This document shows, in pieces, positions 22,236 through 33,117 of a stretch of DNA of 64,000 nucleotides (position 1 is its first letter; each line of letters opens with the position of its first letter). Both the position numbers and the translations under genes were made by a program. The stretch is from the NCBI GenBank assembly GCA_021234155.1, contig JAJEKV010000064.1, positions 2,914,001-2,978,000 of the forward strand. Reading direction: 5' to 3'. The DNA comes from Isoetes taiwanensis (taxonomy: Eukaryota; Streptophyta; Lycopodiopsida; Isoetales; Isoetaceae). The notes under the pieces are model-generated. The model saw nothing but the letters and a program-made list of their open reading frames with translations. It was not told the origin of the DNA and did no database searches.

Positions 22236-22768
22236 TTTTACGAATAAGGGCAAAAAGCAATTGATAGAAAGATATATTTGGCAAACACAAGCGCTAAAAT
22301 GGATTGTTTATTCAATAAAGGAAATACAGAGAACAACATAAGTAAAGAAATAGTCCAACCGCTCGACCACGAAACTAGCACTTCAAAACAATGAAGTAAA
22401 CCGCTAGGAGCCTCCAAGACTCCGCCGCTAGTTCCTCCCCTGAACTATGATGTAATCTCTCTCAGAGCCAATCTCTCTCGAGACAACCAATGATGCCACA
22501 TTATTCCACAACATGTTCTTATAAACCATAAGGATCTATTCTCGTCCTCTCATCCATTATTGGCTCTGGCTCCTGTAATACACCAGACTAAGATTAGCAT
22601 CATCTATTCTTTAATCTCCTCCAATCATAGATAACCAATAATAGAGTAGCTAATTCTATGGTGCACTATGATTGGCATGACAATTAGAATAGCTAATTCT
22701 AATGCCATGGTTGTATAAAAGTCTGGACTTTCTCATAACATTCTAACCTTTAGAATGTGTTCGTAACA
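22236..22768 (-). repeat. LTR-A (533 bp)
   Basis: Reads TGTTACGAACAC... on the minus strand. A TTTATAAG TATA-like box at about 22520 and an AATAAA signal (GAATAAAC) toward the end fit U3-R order. Its transcription direction is toward the splicing-factor ATG at 22102. It is nearly identical to LTR-B and LTR-C. Confidence 0.85.
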
Positions 22769-23808
22769 GCCCGTCGGGGTAAAGAATCAACTGTCCTCAG
22801 TTGGCAAAGTAGATGAACCCCCTGGAAATAATATAGGCCTGTTACATTCACTGCGCAGATAGACTTCCCTGTAAGCTTCCAACAGAGGTAAGTAATGCTC
22901 GAAATAATCTTCTGATTTCCATCCTGCTTCAGTATATGGCACCTCCTTATACTTTACCAAATATCTGCGTTTAATACCACGACCCTTATGCCTCATAATC
23001 ATCTCAGGTTGATACACTGTATTATCATCCACTAACACTGGTTCTGATGCTTGCGGCACTAATTGTGGGTTAACTCATTTAAATGACCTGAGATATTCCA
23101 CATTAAAAGAATTATGCATCTTCCAAATATCGGGCAATTCCAACCTGTAAACATTATCATTTATCTTTTCAGTGATCCTAAAAGGTCCATAAAACCTGGT
23201 AAGAAGCTTGTGCTTTTTCTGTTCGGAAGGAGCACGTCTTTCCTTAATGATTTTAATGAATACCCAGTCATCCACCTGATATAGAACCTGTCTGCGTTTC
23301 CTGTTCGCTTGACGAGTGTACCTTTCATGTGCAACAGTGAGTGCTGCGCTGGTGGATTCCAAAACAGCATCCATATCCTTAGCAACTCGATCTGCCTCTA
23401 TCACACCTGCCACTTTAATAACCGGATTTGGAGGTAAACGTCCCTGTATAATATAAAAAGGTGATAAACCTGTGGCTGAGTGTGTGGCCATATTATAAGC
23501 AAATTGAACCACTGGAAGATACCGCTTTCAATCAAAAACATGCTCATGTACAAAACTGCGTAGCATGCTTAGAAGAGTTCTATAAGTAACTTCTGTCTGC
23601 CCATCCGTCTGAGGATGGAAAGCTGTGGAGAAATGCATCCTTGTACCTAAATTTGTAAACAATGCTCTCCAAAACTTGCTGCAAAACTTTGAATCTCTGT
23701 CAGAAATTATTACCTCCGGCAATCCATGGTTCTTAAATACTTCTTTCAAAAATAATCGTGCAGCATCATGAGCTTTTAACGTCTTTTTGCAAGGAATAAA
23801 GATTGCAT
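22769..23808 (-). pseudogene. Gypsy pol sense arm 1: integrase C-terminal half plus chromodomain
   Basis: Minus-strand frames give the integrase core (HFSTAFHPQTDGQTEV, with the preceding ISDRDSKF), the VQFAYNMATHSATGLSPF segment and a C-terminal chromodomain (PEMIMRHKGRGIKRRYLVKY). The chromodomain directs chromoviral integration to heterochromatin in known relatives. Frameshifts and stops break the frame at about 23060 and 23520. The reverse transcriptase and RNase H expected upstream are absent. Confidence 0.85.
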
Positions 23809-23810
23809 AT

Positions 23811-25048
23811 GGGTAGTGATTTTCACATTAAAACAGACCAACAAAGTATTCAGTTTTTATTGACACAAGCTTCTGCAAACCCACGCCAGGTTAAATGGGC
23901 AGAGTTGTTATAGTGTTTTGGGATTGATACTAATGCTATTCATTATAAGCCAGGTCCACAGAATAAAGTTGCTGATGCTCTTAGTCGCGTGCGTCATTCA
24001 GATGACATTATTCAGATGAATAATTTTTCCCTTTGGCGGGAAAGCACATTTGAGGCAATGAAGGGTATGTATGAGCAAGATGATGAATTTGGTAGTGTTT
24101 GGATTGATTTGCATGAAAGCCAGCAACGTATTATTGACAATTTCTATTTACGCAAAGGATATTTGTTTTTCAAAGATTGTCTTTGTGTTACTCCACAATT
24201 CAGGGAAACGGTTCTACGGGAATGCCATGAGGTAGCAATAGCAGGTCATAGGGGTATTTTTAATACTCATGATTTGGTTTGAAAGTATTTCTATTGGAAA
24301 ACTATAAGAAAAGATATTGTTGCTTTTGTGGAAAGATGTCTTGTGTGTCAGAAAACCAAAGATTCTCATGCCAAAGTATGACACTAAGTATCCCGAAAAA
24401 ACCTTTTCAGCATATCAGTATGGACTTTGTTAGTGTTCCACGGAGCAGACAAGGTAATGATCAGGTTTGGACCATTGTGGACCGTCTGAGTAAGTATGCA
24501 ATCTTTATTCCTTGCAAAAAGACATTAAAAGCTCATGATGATGCACGATTATTTTTGAAAGAAGTATTTAAGAACCATTGATTGCCAGAGGTAATAATTT
24601 CTGACAGAGATTCAAAGTTTTACAGCAAGTTTTGGAGAGCATTGTTTACAAATTTAGGTACGCAGTTTTGTACATGCGCATGTTTTTGATTGGGAGCGGT
24701 ATCTGCCAGTGGTTCGGTTTGCTTATAATATGGCCACACACTCAGCCACAGATTTATCACTTTTTTATATTATACAGGGACGTTTACCTCTAAATCCAGT
24801 TATTAAAGTGGCAGAAGATGTGATGGAGGCAGGTCGAGTTGCTAAGGATATGGATGTTGTTTTGGAATCCACCAGGGCAGCACTCTCCGTTGCACATGAA
24901 AGGTACACTTGTCAAGCGAACAGGAAACGCAGATAGGTTCTATATCAGGTGGATGACTGGGTATTCACTAAAATCATTAAGGAAATACGTGCTCCTTCCG
25001 AACAGAAAAAACACAAGCTTCTTACCAGGTTTTATGGACATTTTCCAC
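23811..25048 (+). pseudogene. Gypsy pol antisense arm 1: RNase H to integrase, opposite orientation
   Basis: Starting at GGTAGTGATTTTCACATT, plus-strand frames read the end of RNase H (IKTDQQSIQFLLTQAS, NKVADALSR), the integrase zinc finger (RCLVCQKTKDSH) and the core (SMDFVSVPRSRQGNDQVWTI), then the C-terminal part up to LLTRFYG. There it fuses directly to the LTR. It is inverted relative to sense arm 1. It carries several stops and a deletion at about 24660. The chromodomain is missing. Confidence 0.85.
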
Positions 25049-25534
25049 TTTTACGAATAAGGGCAAAAAGGCAATTGAAAGAAAGATATATTTGGCAAAC
25101 ACAAGCGCTAAAATGGATTGTTTATTCAATAAAGGAAATACAGAGAACAACATGAGTAATGAAATAGTCCAACCGCCTGACCACGGAACTAGCACTTCAA
25201 AACAATGAAGTAAACCACTAGGAGCCTCCAAGACTCCGCCGCTAGTTCCTCCCCTGAACTATGATGTAATCTCTCTCAGAGCCAATCTCTCTCGAGACAA
25301 CCAATGATGCCACATTATTCCACAACATGTTCTTATAAACCATAAGGATCTATTCTCGTCCTCTCATCTATTATTGGCTCTGGCTCCTGTAATACATCAG
25401 ACTAAGATTAGCATCATCTATTCTTTAATCTCCTCCAATCATAGATAACCAATAATAGAGTAGCTAATTCTATGGTGCACTATGATTGGCATGACAATTA
25501 GAATAGCTAATTCTAATGCCATGGTTGTATAAAA
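25049..25534 (-). repeat. LTR-B, left part (continues at 35250)
   Basis: Identical in order to LTR-A from ttttacgaataaggg to ggttgtataaaa, where it is cut by an insertion. The remaining 48 bases (tctggactttctcataac...) resume at 35254 after a 4-bp repeat, aaaa. Confidence 0.88.
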
Positions 25535-25841
25535 GGGTGAAAGCATTCTAGGGTGTACCATCTAAAGTTCTTTTTAGGGAGTGCAAAACTACCCAAAAAA
25601 GTACCCAACACTGGGTACTGGGAACTTGCATAAAGGTCTCAATAAACAATAAGTTTGAGAGTTGATTCATTAATTTTAATCTCTAATAGTGTTGTTATCC
25701 TCTGATACTATAGATTGACATGTTATTGACCTTCAATTCAAAAGTTTTGAATTGATTTTAATGGGAAGAAACAACAGAAAGTACTAGTTTTAAAAGTACC
25801 CAGTAAAGGTACTTTTGAGGGTTCCAAAAGTGGTACACCGT
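25535..25841. mobile_element. Terminal-inverted-repeat element, main part (rest at 35230-35249)
   Basis: The left end is GGGTGAAAGCATTCTAGG followed by GTGTACCA. The right end, read inverted from 35249, is GGGTGAAATCATGCTATGG and then GTGTACCA at 25838-25831. After removal of the inner retrotransposon the two ends form a terminal inverted repeat of about 27 bp with three mismatches. It is flanked by aaaa (25531-25534 and 35250-35253). Total size is about 320 bp with no coding sequence, so it is a MITE-like element. The superfamily is unclear from the A-rich target. Confidence 0.8.
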
Positions 25842-27740
25842 TATTGACCCTAAACCTGGCTTAAAGGTCAACCACAAGGAAATTGGGGTTAGAACCTCCA
25901 GATCACTTAAGGTGATCAGTCTATGCAAGATAAATTTAAATACAAGTTCAAAAATGTGAAGTTCTATACCTTTCACATTTCCAAAAACTGGCACCTTTGC
26001 CAAAACAGATGTGGTGATGAGATGTAAATTGATTTTTTGAGTCAAGCACTATAGACTTGGTCAAAAAAGTTGTAGGTACCCAACAGTAAAGCCTCTGACC
26101 AAGTCAGAGACTAAATTTATGAGTTATTCGAGCTCAAAGTGTGGTTAAAATTTGGTCAATAGAGGTCAAATATGGGAAACAATGATCAGAAAATGAGATT
26201 TGAAGTTGCTAAGCTTGTTTTTGAGAATTTCCAAAGCAAATATATTGCAGTGGTGATAAGGAAGAGAGGCAAGTGGTCAAATTCTCATTTAGATGTGTAA
26301 AAGTATTTTTTGTGGCTGGATTTGGCAAAATACAGTCAAAACTGTTCAAAACATAGAGCAATTTTCTTGAAGTTGAGCTAGACGTGATGTTTTTGGATGA
26401 TTTCAACTCCTTTGGCTTCCACAAGTCCTAAGAATAGTTGGCAAGTGGGCCAAAAGAACTAGAAAACACACGAGAATTTTCTGGAGAATATTTTGTGGCA
26501 AGAATTGTTAAGAAAAATATCAGAGATTAATTTGACAACTTGGCAATCAATTTGAATTGATATGAAGGTAAATATATCATGATAACAATAGATAAGGATG
26601 CTTCATAGCTTTAATCACAGGAAAATAATCATCACAAGTAATGTCAACTAGATCTTGTAAATCCAATTGAGGAGAGCTCAGGAACTTCAAGGATCGTTCA
26701 GATCTTGCTCAGCAATGATCAATGTAGGATCTGAGTACTTCTGGGCCTTCAAAAATGTTGAGGTTGTGTTTCCCCTGTATATAGTTTCGAATCTCGGTTT
26801 CAGTGATTTTAGGTAATAAATTTAGGCTTAATCTATTGCTTAAGTTCCGGAATCCAAGAATAGGGTGGTCTCAGAGAAAATGGAACGCGGGAAGGCATGA
26901 TTCGAGCTGGATTTCCAGTTCTAGGGTTCTTCAGCTGTATTTTCGCATAATTTGCGCGATACGGTTTCGTATTTTTGTAGGAATATACCCTGTATATGTT
27001 GTATTCAACCCTTTTTAAAAGCTTGGCCAATGATTCAAAGACCTTTACCCATAAAATACTTAAAGGAGATTATAGCCCAATGACCATAGGGATGATTGCT
27101 CACACGTGCAAGAGGATAGGGAATCTTTGAGGCATTTTTTGACAAGGTTGGGAATATACCACTGAAGATATGATGGAATAAGAATGAAGGTAAAAGAAAT
27201 TATGAGGGACATTTGAGGGGGCAAGGAAAAAATAAGGAGAAAGGAATGATATTTTTTGAGACAAAGGCTTAAGTTGGTTTTGAAATAGGCAAGGTGATGG
27301 CACATTGAAGGAATCAATAGGGAATTTGATGAAGATGGCAATTATGGCAAAGCAATCATGGCAAGTGAATGAATCAATGGATATGAAAACAAAGTTGAGC
27401 CAAAAAGTGCTAAAATGGGAGTAGTGAGGTGGAGCAAAGGGAAAGATTAGAAACTATACACCATGGGGTCTTCCAAACTCTAAACTTCCAATCTTCAAAA
27501 TATGTCTTCCAAACTTCATAACCCAGATTCTTCTAGAGCATACCCTTTAACTAAGCCAAAAAATACCTCTTATGAACTTTAACCTTGAGCTCTTGTTGAC
27601 TTGAAGAATGAACATCCTTTGACCTCCATATCAATGTTGAGTACCAAGAATCTTCCAAACTTTGACCTAGTATTCCAAGATAAGTTGGCCTAGTTTGAAT
27701 GCATAGATCACAATTAGCATGTTGCCCTTTGGGGGCAACA
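25842..27740 (-). repeat. 3' LTR of the inner retrotransposon
   Basis: It aligns along its length with 33118-35229. The low-coordinate end is tattgaccctaaacc, altered from tgttgaccc. The other end is gggggcaaca. It lacks the 171-bp R1 insertion and a segment of about 27 bases found in the partner. Small open frames within it recur in both LTRs and are not genes. Confidence 0.88.
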
Positions 27741-28640
27741 TCTCGCCAAAACAAGAAAAAGGCTGGTCCCCTCAGCCATATGATGTCAAAAATAAATAAC
27801 TAGAGGTGTCTTCAGCTTTGTACCAAGATGTCTAAGTGGGAATCATGATAGAATAAGAGTGTGAAGTGCAAACGTTGATGAGATGAGTGTGAATGTGGTG
27901 ATGAAATGATGTGAATGGAATATAATGAGTGAGAAAAGGCAAAAGTGAGTGTGAATATGATAGGATGATGGTGCAATGGAGATGAAGTGATTGTGCAAAT
28001 GTTTGAGATCTCGCCAAAACAAGAAAATGCATGTCTTCTACTTGATCTTCAAAAAGTTGCAACTCTGCTATGGTGGTAGAGATGAATTGCAGAGTGCTTT
28101 TCTTCTCTTGGGAATGAAAGCAAGAATAAAAAGTCTAAATGGAAGGTAGGGCTACTTATGACAGATGAAAAAGAATGGAGGAAGAGTGCACCTGTCATGG
28201 AAACACACAAACCAATTAGTCTCAAATCCTTGCAACTCTGCTATGATGGTAAAGGTGACTTTGCAGAGTGCTGTTAAGGTATGAAAAAAAAGAATAGGAG
28301 GTTGAATGGATGGTAGGAATATTCTAAGACAGATGAGAAAATGGAAGAAGGATGCTCCTGCATATGACACTTGGTAATCATTAGTATCAATCCTGTTCTT
28401 GAGATCATGTGTACTCTTATCTGGTAAGATCAACCTAAAACATGACCAATTCTATTAGAGTATGTGCTCAAAGTCAAGCTAATCTAACTGCTGGAATAAT
28501 GTACTCAAAAGTCAAACTGATTTAACTACTTTAAACCTACTATAAATCTCTAAGCTTTTAATGTAAAAAGAGGGACAAGCAAGCATGCTGGTCCCAATAC
28601 CTTTTCAGGTGCAGGATGTTGATAGGATTTGGCAGTGGCA
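27741..28640. other. Non-coding 3' internal region of the inner retrotransposon
   Basis: Lies between the integrase end and the 3' LTR. It contains a diverged direct repeat of about 180 bp (tgcaactctgctatg at about 28058 and 28237) and two copies of atctcgccaaaacaagaaaa (27740 and 28011). Confidence 0.7.
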
Positions 28641-28644
28641 TTCC

Positions 28645-29480
28645 TTAAGCAACCTCTTGTAACCAATAAGAATTAGTACCTGCAGGTTCCAGCACTACAA
28701 AGGGTCCTTCCCAAATATTATCAAATTTGCCAGCTGAGTCTTCCTTTGACTTGTTCCATTTGAGAACAAGCTCTCCTTTCTTAAAGGTGCCTTGTATTTT
28801 GTGTGCAGCCTTGAATGCAGCCAGATCTTTGGCCTTTTTCAGCAAATTAGTGTTCTCAGCTTCCATTCTAAATGTAACAGGGCGTCCAATCTTTCCTGTG
28901 CATGTTCAAAAGGTAAGCACAATTTATGAGCTAATCTCAAGGAAGGTAATTCAAGTTCTACTGGTAGAACTGCTTCTATGCCATAGACCAAATTGAAAGG
29001 TGTATGATTTGTAGCTGTTTTGATAGTGACTCTATAAGCCCAAAGTGCATCCACTATTTTGATATGCCAATCCTTTTTGTTAATCTCAACTGTCTTCTGC
29101 AAGATATTTTTCAACACTTTGTTAGTAGCTTCAGCTTGTCCATTACCTTGAGGATAATATGAAGAACTTTTGGTGTGCTTGACCTTCAAAATGCTCAACA
29201 AATTAGCAATGACTTCATTAACAAAGGGGGTACCTCTATCATAATGTATCTGGAAAGGAATACCAAATCTGGAGCAAACAAATTCATGTAAAAACCTTGC
29301 AGTTGTGAAGGCATTAGCTTGCCTCAAAGGTATAGCCTCTGCCCACTTAGTAAAATAATCTGTAGACACAATAATATGCTGATGTTGACCTGTAGAAGAA
29401 GGATTAATGGGACCAATATAATCTAGCCCCCAAATTTGAAAGGGTCCTGGAGATATGATAGGATTCAAGGCAGCTGGCAA
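28645..29480 (-). pseudogene. Integrase segment of the inner retrotransposon
   Basis: Minus-strand frames read IWGLDYIGPI near the start of the core, STDYFTKWAEAIPL, then YYPQGNGQAEATNKVLKNIL, and a C-terminal segment (FDNIWEGPFVVLEPAGTNSYWL). Catalytic D and E positions are recognisable. A frame break at about 28850 splits the C-terminal part. Confidence 0.85.
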
Positions 29481-29693
29481 TAAAATTCTTTTACTAAAAA
29501 TTTGACATTGATGGCAAGTTTTTATGACCTCATAGCAATCTCTAAAAACAGTAGGCCAATAATATCCAGACCTGAGAATTTTTTTGCAGTGGTATCCCCA
29601 GCAAAATGTCCTCCACAGATACCTTTATGCATCTCCCTAATAATTAAGGCATATTCTTCTTCACTTACACACCTCAGCAAGATTCCATCCCTG

Positions 29694-30690
29694 TTAACTT
29701 TGCACGACATTGTCTATCAGCTTGAATTGTTTGCACTTGTCCTTGAGTCGTCTTCTCTGACTTGGAGTGAGGCTTGGAGAGATGATCCCATGTTGTAAAA
29801 AATCTTTAATAGGTTGCTGCCATCCTCCTTTGGCTTGATCTCCTTGAGTTACTTCTAAGTGTGCTACTGCAAGTGAAGTGTCAGTAGTATTCAATTCATC
29901 TTCATGATCAAAAAATATATAAGGCAAGTAGAGGCTAGGATTTCGTGTCAAGTGCAACTCTTTTACAGAAATATCATAACTTTGCAACTTACAAGCCCAT
30001 CTCTGGATCTTTGGTTTATTAGTTGCTTTACCAAATAGCAAGCCCATTGGGTTTTGCTTTATATGAACTTGAACTTGGCTCTTCAGAAGCAAATGTCCTT
30101 GCCTATTAATAAGAAACATGAGAGCAGCTGCACTTTTTTCTATTCTGGTGTATCTTTCTTCAAGAGCAAACCATTGTTTGCTTGCAAAGACTATAGTATG
30201 CTTGTCCTGCAAAATGGCTAAACCTATGGCCTTTTTAGTAACAGTGATATAAACTTCAAATGGCATGCTCAGATCTGGTTTTTTCAAAAGAGTAGCTTCA
30301 CATATAGATGAAATGAGAAAGTCAAAAGCCTCTTGGCATTCTGAAGTCCATATAATAGGTATGTGCTTGCTTTCAGATTTAGAAAATTTACCTACCCTTG
30401 TCAACTTAGAGATGGGACTTAAAATATGAGCAAAATTTGGAATATACATTCTAAGAAAACTCGTCATACCAATAAAACTTTTAACCTGCTTTAGATTCTT
30501 GGGAGGTGCTAGCTTTTTGAGAGCTTCAATCTTATCCTGAGCAACCTGAATACCCTGGCTGGATACTTCATGTCCTAATAGCTGCCCTTTAGATGCAAAA
30601 AAGATACATTTTTTTGGATTTAGATTAACTCCTGAAGTCCTGCATAAAGAGCAAATTTTTGCAAGTAATTCCACATGGTTAGTAGAATGA
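29694..30690 (-). pseudogene. Reverse transcriptase C-terminal part and RNase H of the inner retrotransposon
   Basis: Starts within the RT thumb/connection (GVNLNPKKCIFFASKGQLLG), continues through LKQVKSFIGMTSFLRMYIPNF and the RNase H region (ASKQWFALEERYTRIEKSAA). The RT fingers and palm, with the YVDD-type active site, are absent. Confidence 0.85.
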
Positions 30691-30739
30691 GAACCCAAAC
30701 AATAGTAATTTCCCAAGAAGTAAAGTAAGCGAGCATTCC

Positions 30740-31120
30740 CATTACCTGATTTCTCAGGGACTCCATGTCAGCATTCTTGGCCTGATACTCACCACTAACC
30801 TGTCTGCAAACTAACTGAGAATCTCCATAGATGTGTATGACTGAAATATCCATAGCTTTAGCTTCTTGAAGACCTGCAATCAAAGCCTTGTACTCTGCTA
30901 CATTAGAAGTTATTTGGGAAAAAATCCTTCCTACCTTAGCCAAGAGTTTATTGAAGGTATTCTTTAGTATAGCTGCAGATGAAGCTACATTTAGTTTCTT
31001 TGAAATCCCTCCATCAAACCATAAACACCCTTCTTTTCCATTCTCAGAAGGTAGTGCACACTCTCTAATCAAAGGACTCAGATCAGTTTTCTTTGTGCTA
31101 GGGGTTGCTAGACTATAAAA
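30740..31120 (-). pseudogene. Archaeal-type RNase H domain placed before the RT remnant
   Basis: LWFDGGISKKLNVASSAAIL, ITSNVAEYKALIAGLQEAK and VIHIYGDSQLVCRQVSGEYQ give the four-part pattern of the extra RNase H found in Tat-lineage elements. There it normally follows RT-RNase H, but here it precedes the RT remnant, joined near LLAKICSLCR. Confidence 0.78.
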
Positions 31121-31439
31121 TCCTAGGGGCTCTTCTATAAGCATTTCTTTAATAAAGTGTACCTCTTCCTTGAAGCCATAAGAACCATCCTGGTTGTAAA
31201 TTGTAGCTACTTGAGTGCCATTTGAAATGGTGCATCTCCCTTCAGACCAGATTGGCCTAGCATCAACTGTAGCCATCCACCTTCTCCCTAGCAAGAGATC
31301 ATATATATCTGCATCTTCTCCTAAATCTTCAAAATCAACAATAACAAAATTGGCGGCTACAACAATGCCTTGGTGTTATAGGAACTTTGGTCACAATCCC
31401 AAGCTGGTGCTATTTTAGCATTAGAAAAGGATTTTAACA

Positions 31440-31570
31440 AAGCAGGATGACCTTTTATCTATCTCAAGCCCACATTTTTTCATAACATGATAAGGCATGA
31501 TATTTAGAGGTGAGCCTCCATCAGGCAACACATTGGAAAGAAAGAAACCTCCTAGAGTAATTTGAACACA
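31440..31570 (-). pseudogene. Retroviral-type aspartic protease segment
   Basis: The minus strand reads VQITLGGFFLSNVLPDGGSP, then NIMPYHVMKKCGL. DGGS replaces the common DTG/DSG active site, as in Athila/Tat elements. Frames are broken on both sides. Confidence 0.7.
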
Positions 31571-31952
31571 TAAATGCACCTGGATCTTCTTCATTTTGAG
31601 TCAAAATAAGATTAGTGGCATTTGCAACACCTACACAAAGCCCTTTGCCTCACTAAAAGTAGTTTGTTGCAACAACTTTTTCCTATAACCAGGTGCAATT
31701 TTTAATAAGGTAAATAAATCCACACTTACTTTGGAATTTTTCAGTAAAACATCCAACTCATCTAGATCTTGATAGGTGGAGCTATTTCTTAGGGAGGAGC
31801 TTCCATGACAGGAGGTAGTGGCAATGTTGATTTCCTGGAATGCTCTGGAACAAATTTGTTAGGCTCAACAGGTCTATGGGTATCCCCCATGCTCCTGGTT
31901 TGTACCACCATCACTTCCTCAGTCTTTGGCATCTCTATAACCTGCACAAACC

Positions 31953-33074
31953 TTATAGAACTAGTAGATTCAGCAAACTTACATGTGGAGTTGCCTCAAG
32001 TTTTTTCTCCCTCTCTTGCTTGGCAAAATATTCTTTGACAGAGCACCTAAGGTCAGTATGACCAATCTCCTTGCAAAAAGCACAAACTGGACATTCTCTA
32101 CCAAAATGACCTTTCTTTTTACATTTAGGACATATTTGCCAATAACAAATATCAATTTGGATGTGAAGTTCTATTGCAATGAATACATTAGGGATAAGTT
32201 CTACCACCTACGCTTGCTTTGAGCTCCACAAGTTGCTTGGTCACTTCTGCTAAAGCTTCAGTTACCTTTGTCAAGTCTGCTTTGACCTCTGAAATTTGAG
32301 AATTAGCCTCTTCATCTTTGGTTTATTTCTTTTCTTTATGCACAGCATAGATAGGAACAGAATGGTGAGGTTCATAAGGAACATCAGTGGCATCAGGGTA
32401 AAAGGGATCATGATGAAAACTATGGTGTTTTTCTGGTAGGATAGAAAGCATTTTAGTCAATTCAGTAGTCTTGGTAAAAACTTTGTAGATGGAATCAAAA
32501 CCTTCTGCAGCTTGAATCTTGATAAGTTTTCTATGAATTTCTGGTCTAGAAGATAGGCCTTTGATGAAAGAAAACACCAAAAAAGAGCGTGGGGACAGTA
32601 ACTTGACCTTTATGACATCTATTCATGAAGGTGCTGAATCTTTCCTTGTACTGACTAACACTTTCACCTGCATAAATGGAGAAATTTTGCAATTCATTAA
32701 CAAGGTCCTTAGGAGCAGCAAGCTTTCCACTTGGTGACAAGATCATCCCAAGAAGTGGTTCCCATAAGCTTCTCATAAGTCGGCCAAGCACCAGCTTCAC
32801 TCTCCTCTTTAAAGCACTTCTCAAATTGTGAGAATTTGCATCCTTTCTTGAAGCCATAATCCCTGTAGTAATCTTCAAAAATCCTCAGAAAAGTATTAGC
32901 ACTCATGCCGGAATCAAAAGTAGGTAGTGGAGTAGGCACATTCAATTCAAACTGGTAAGGCAAACTTTGGAGTAATCCAGCTGAAAAATTCGGGGGGAGA
33001 TCTCTGCAGAGTTCTGAAGTCTCATGATCTTCCATTGGTTCTTGCTCTGCTGGAAATTTCTGTTTTGGAGCCAT
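31953..33074 (-). pseudogene. gag of the inner retrotransposon with two zinc knuckles
   Basis: ATG at 33074 (MAPKQKFPAEQEPMED), a capsid-like region broken by a frameshift near 32710-32880 and again near 32560, and a nucleocapsid part with CPKCKKKGHFGREC and CAFCKEIGHTDLRC (CCHC knuckles). Stops and shifts prevent a full-length product. Confidence 0.8.
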
Positions 33075-33094
33075 GAGTTCTCGAAATCCAGGTA

Positions 33095-33117
33095 GAATCT
33101 CGGTAGAACCTCCAAAA
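33095..33117 (-). promoter_or_regulatory. Primer-binding site of the inner retrotransposon
   Basis: Directly after the LTR end (GGGTCAACA) the minus strand reads TTTTGGAGGTTCTACCGAG. TGGAGGTTCTACCG resembles the complement of a plant tRNA-Gln 3' end. The tRNA assignment is from memory and tentative. Confidence 0.5.

Noticed and set aside
22500-22735. A plus-strand TATAAAAG in the gypsy LTR as its promoter
   Set aside because: The pol order and AATAAA position show the LTR is oriented on the minus strand. The plus-strand TATA-like motif would drive transcription away from the element body order.
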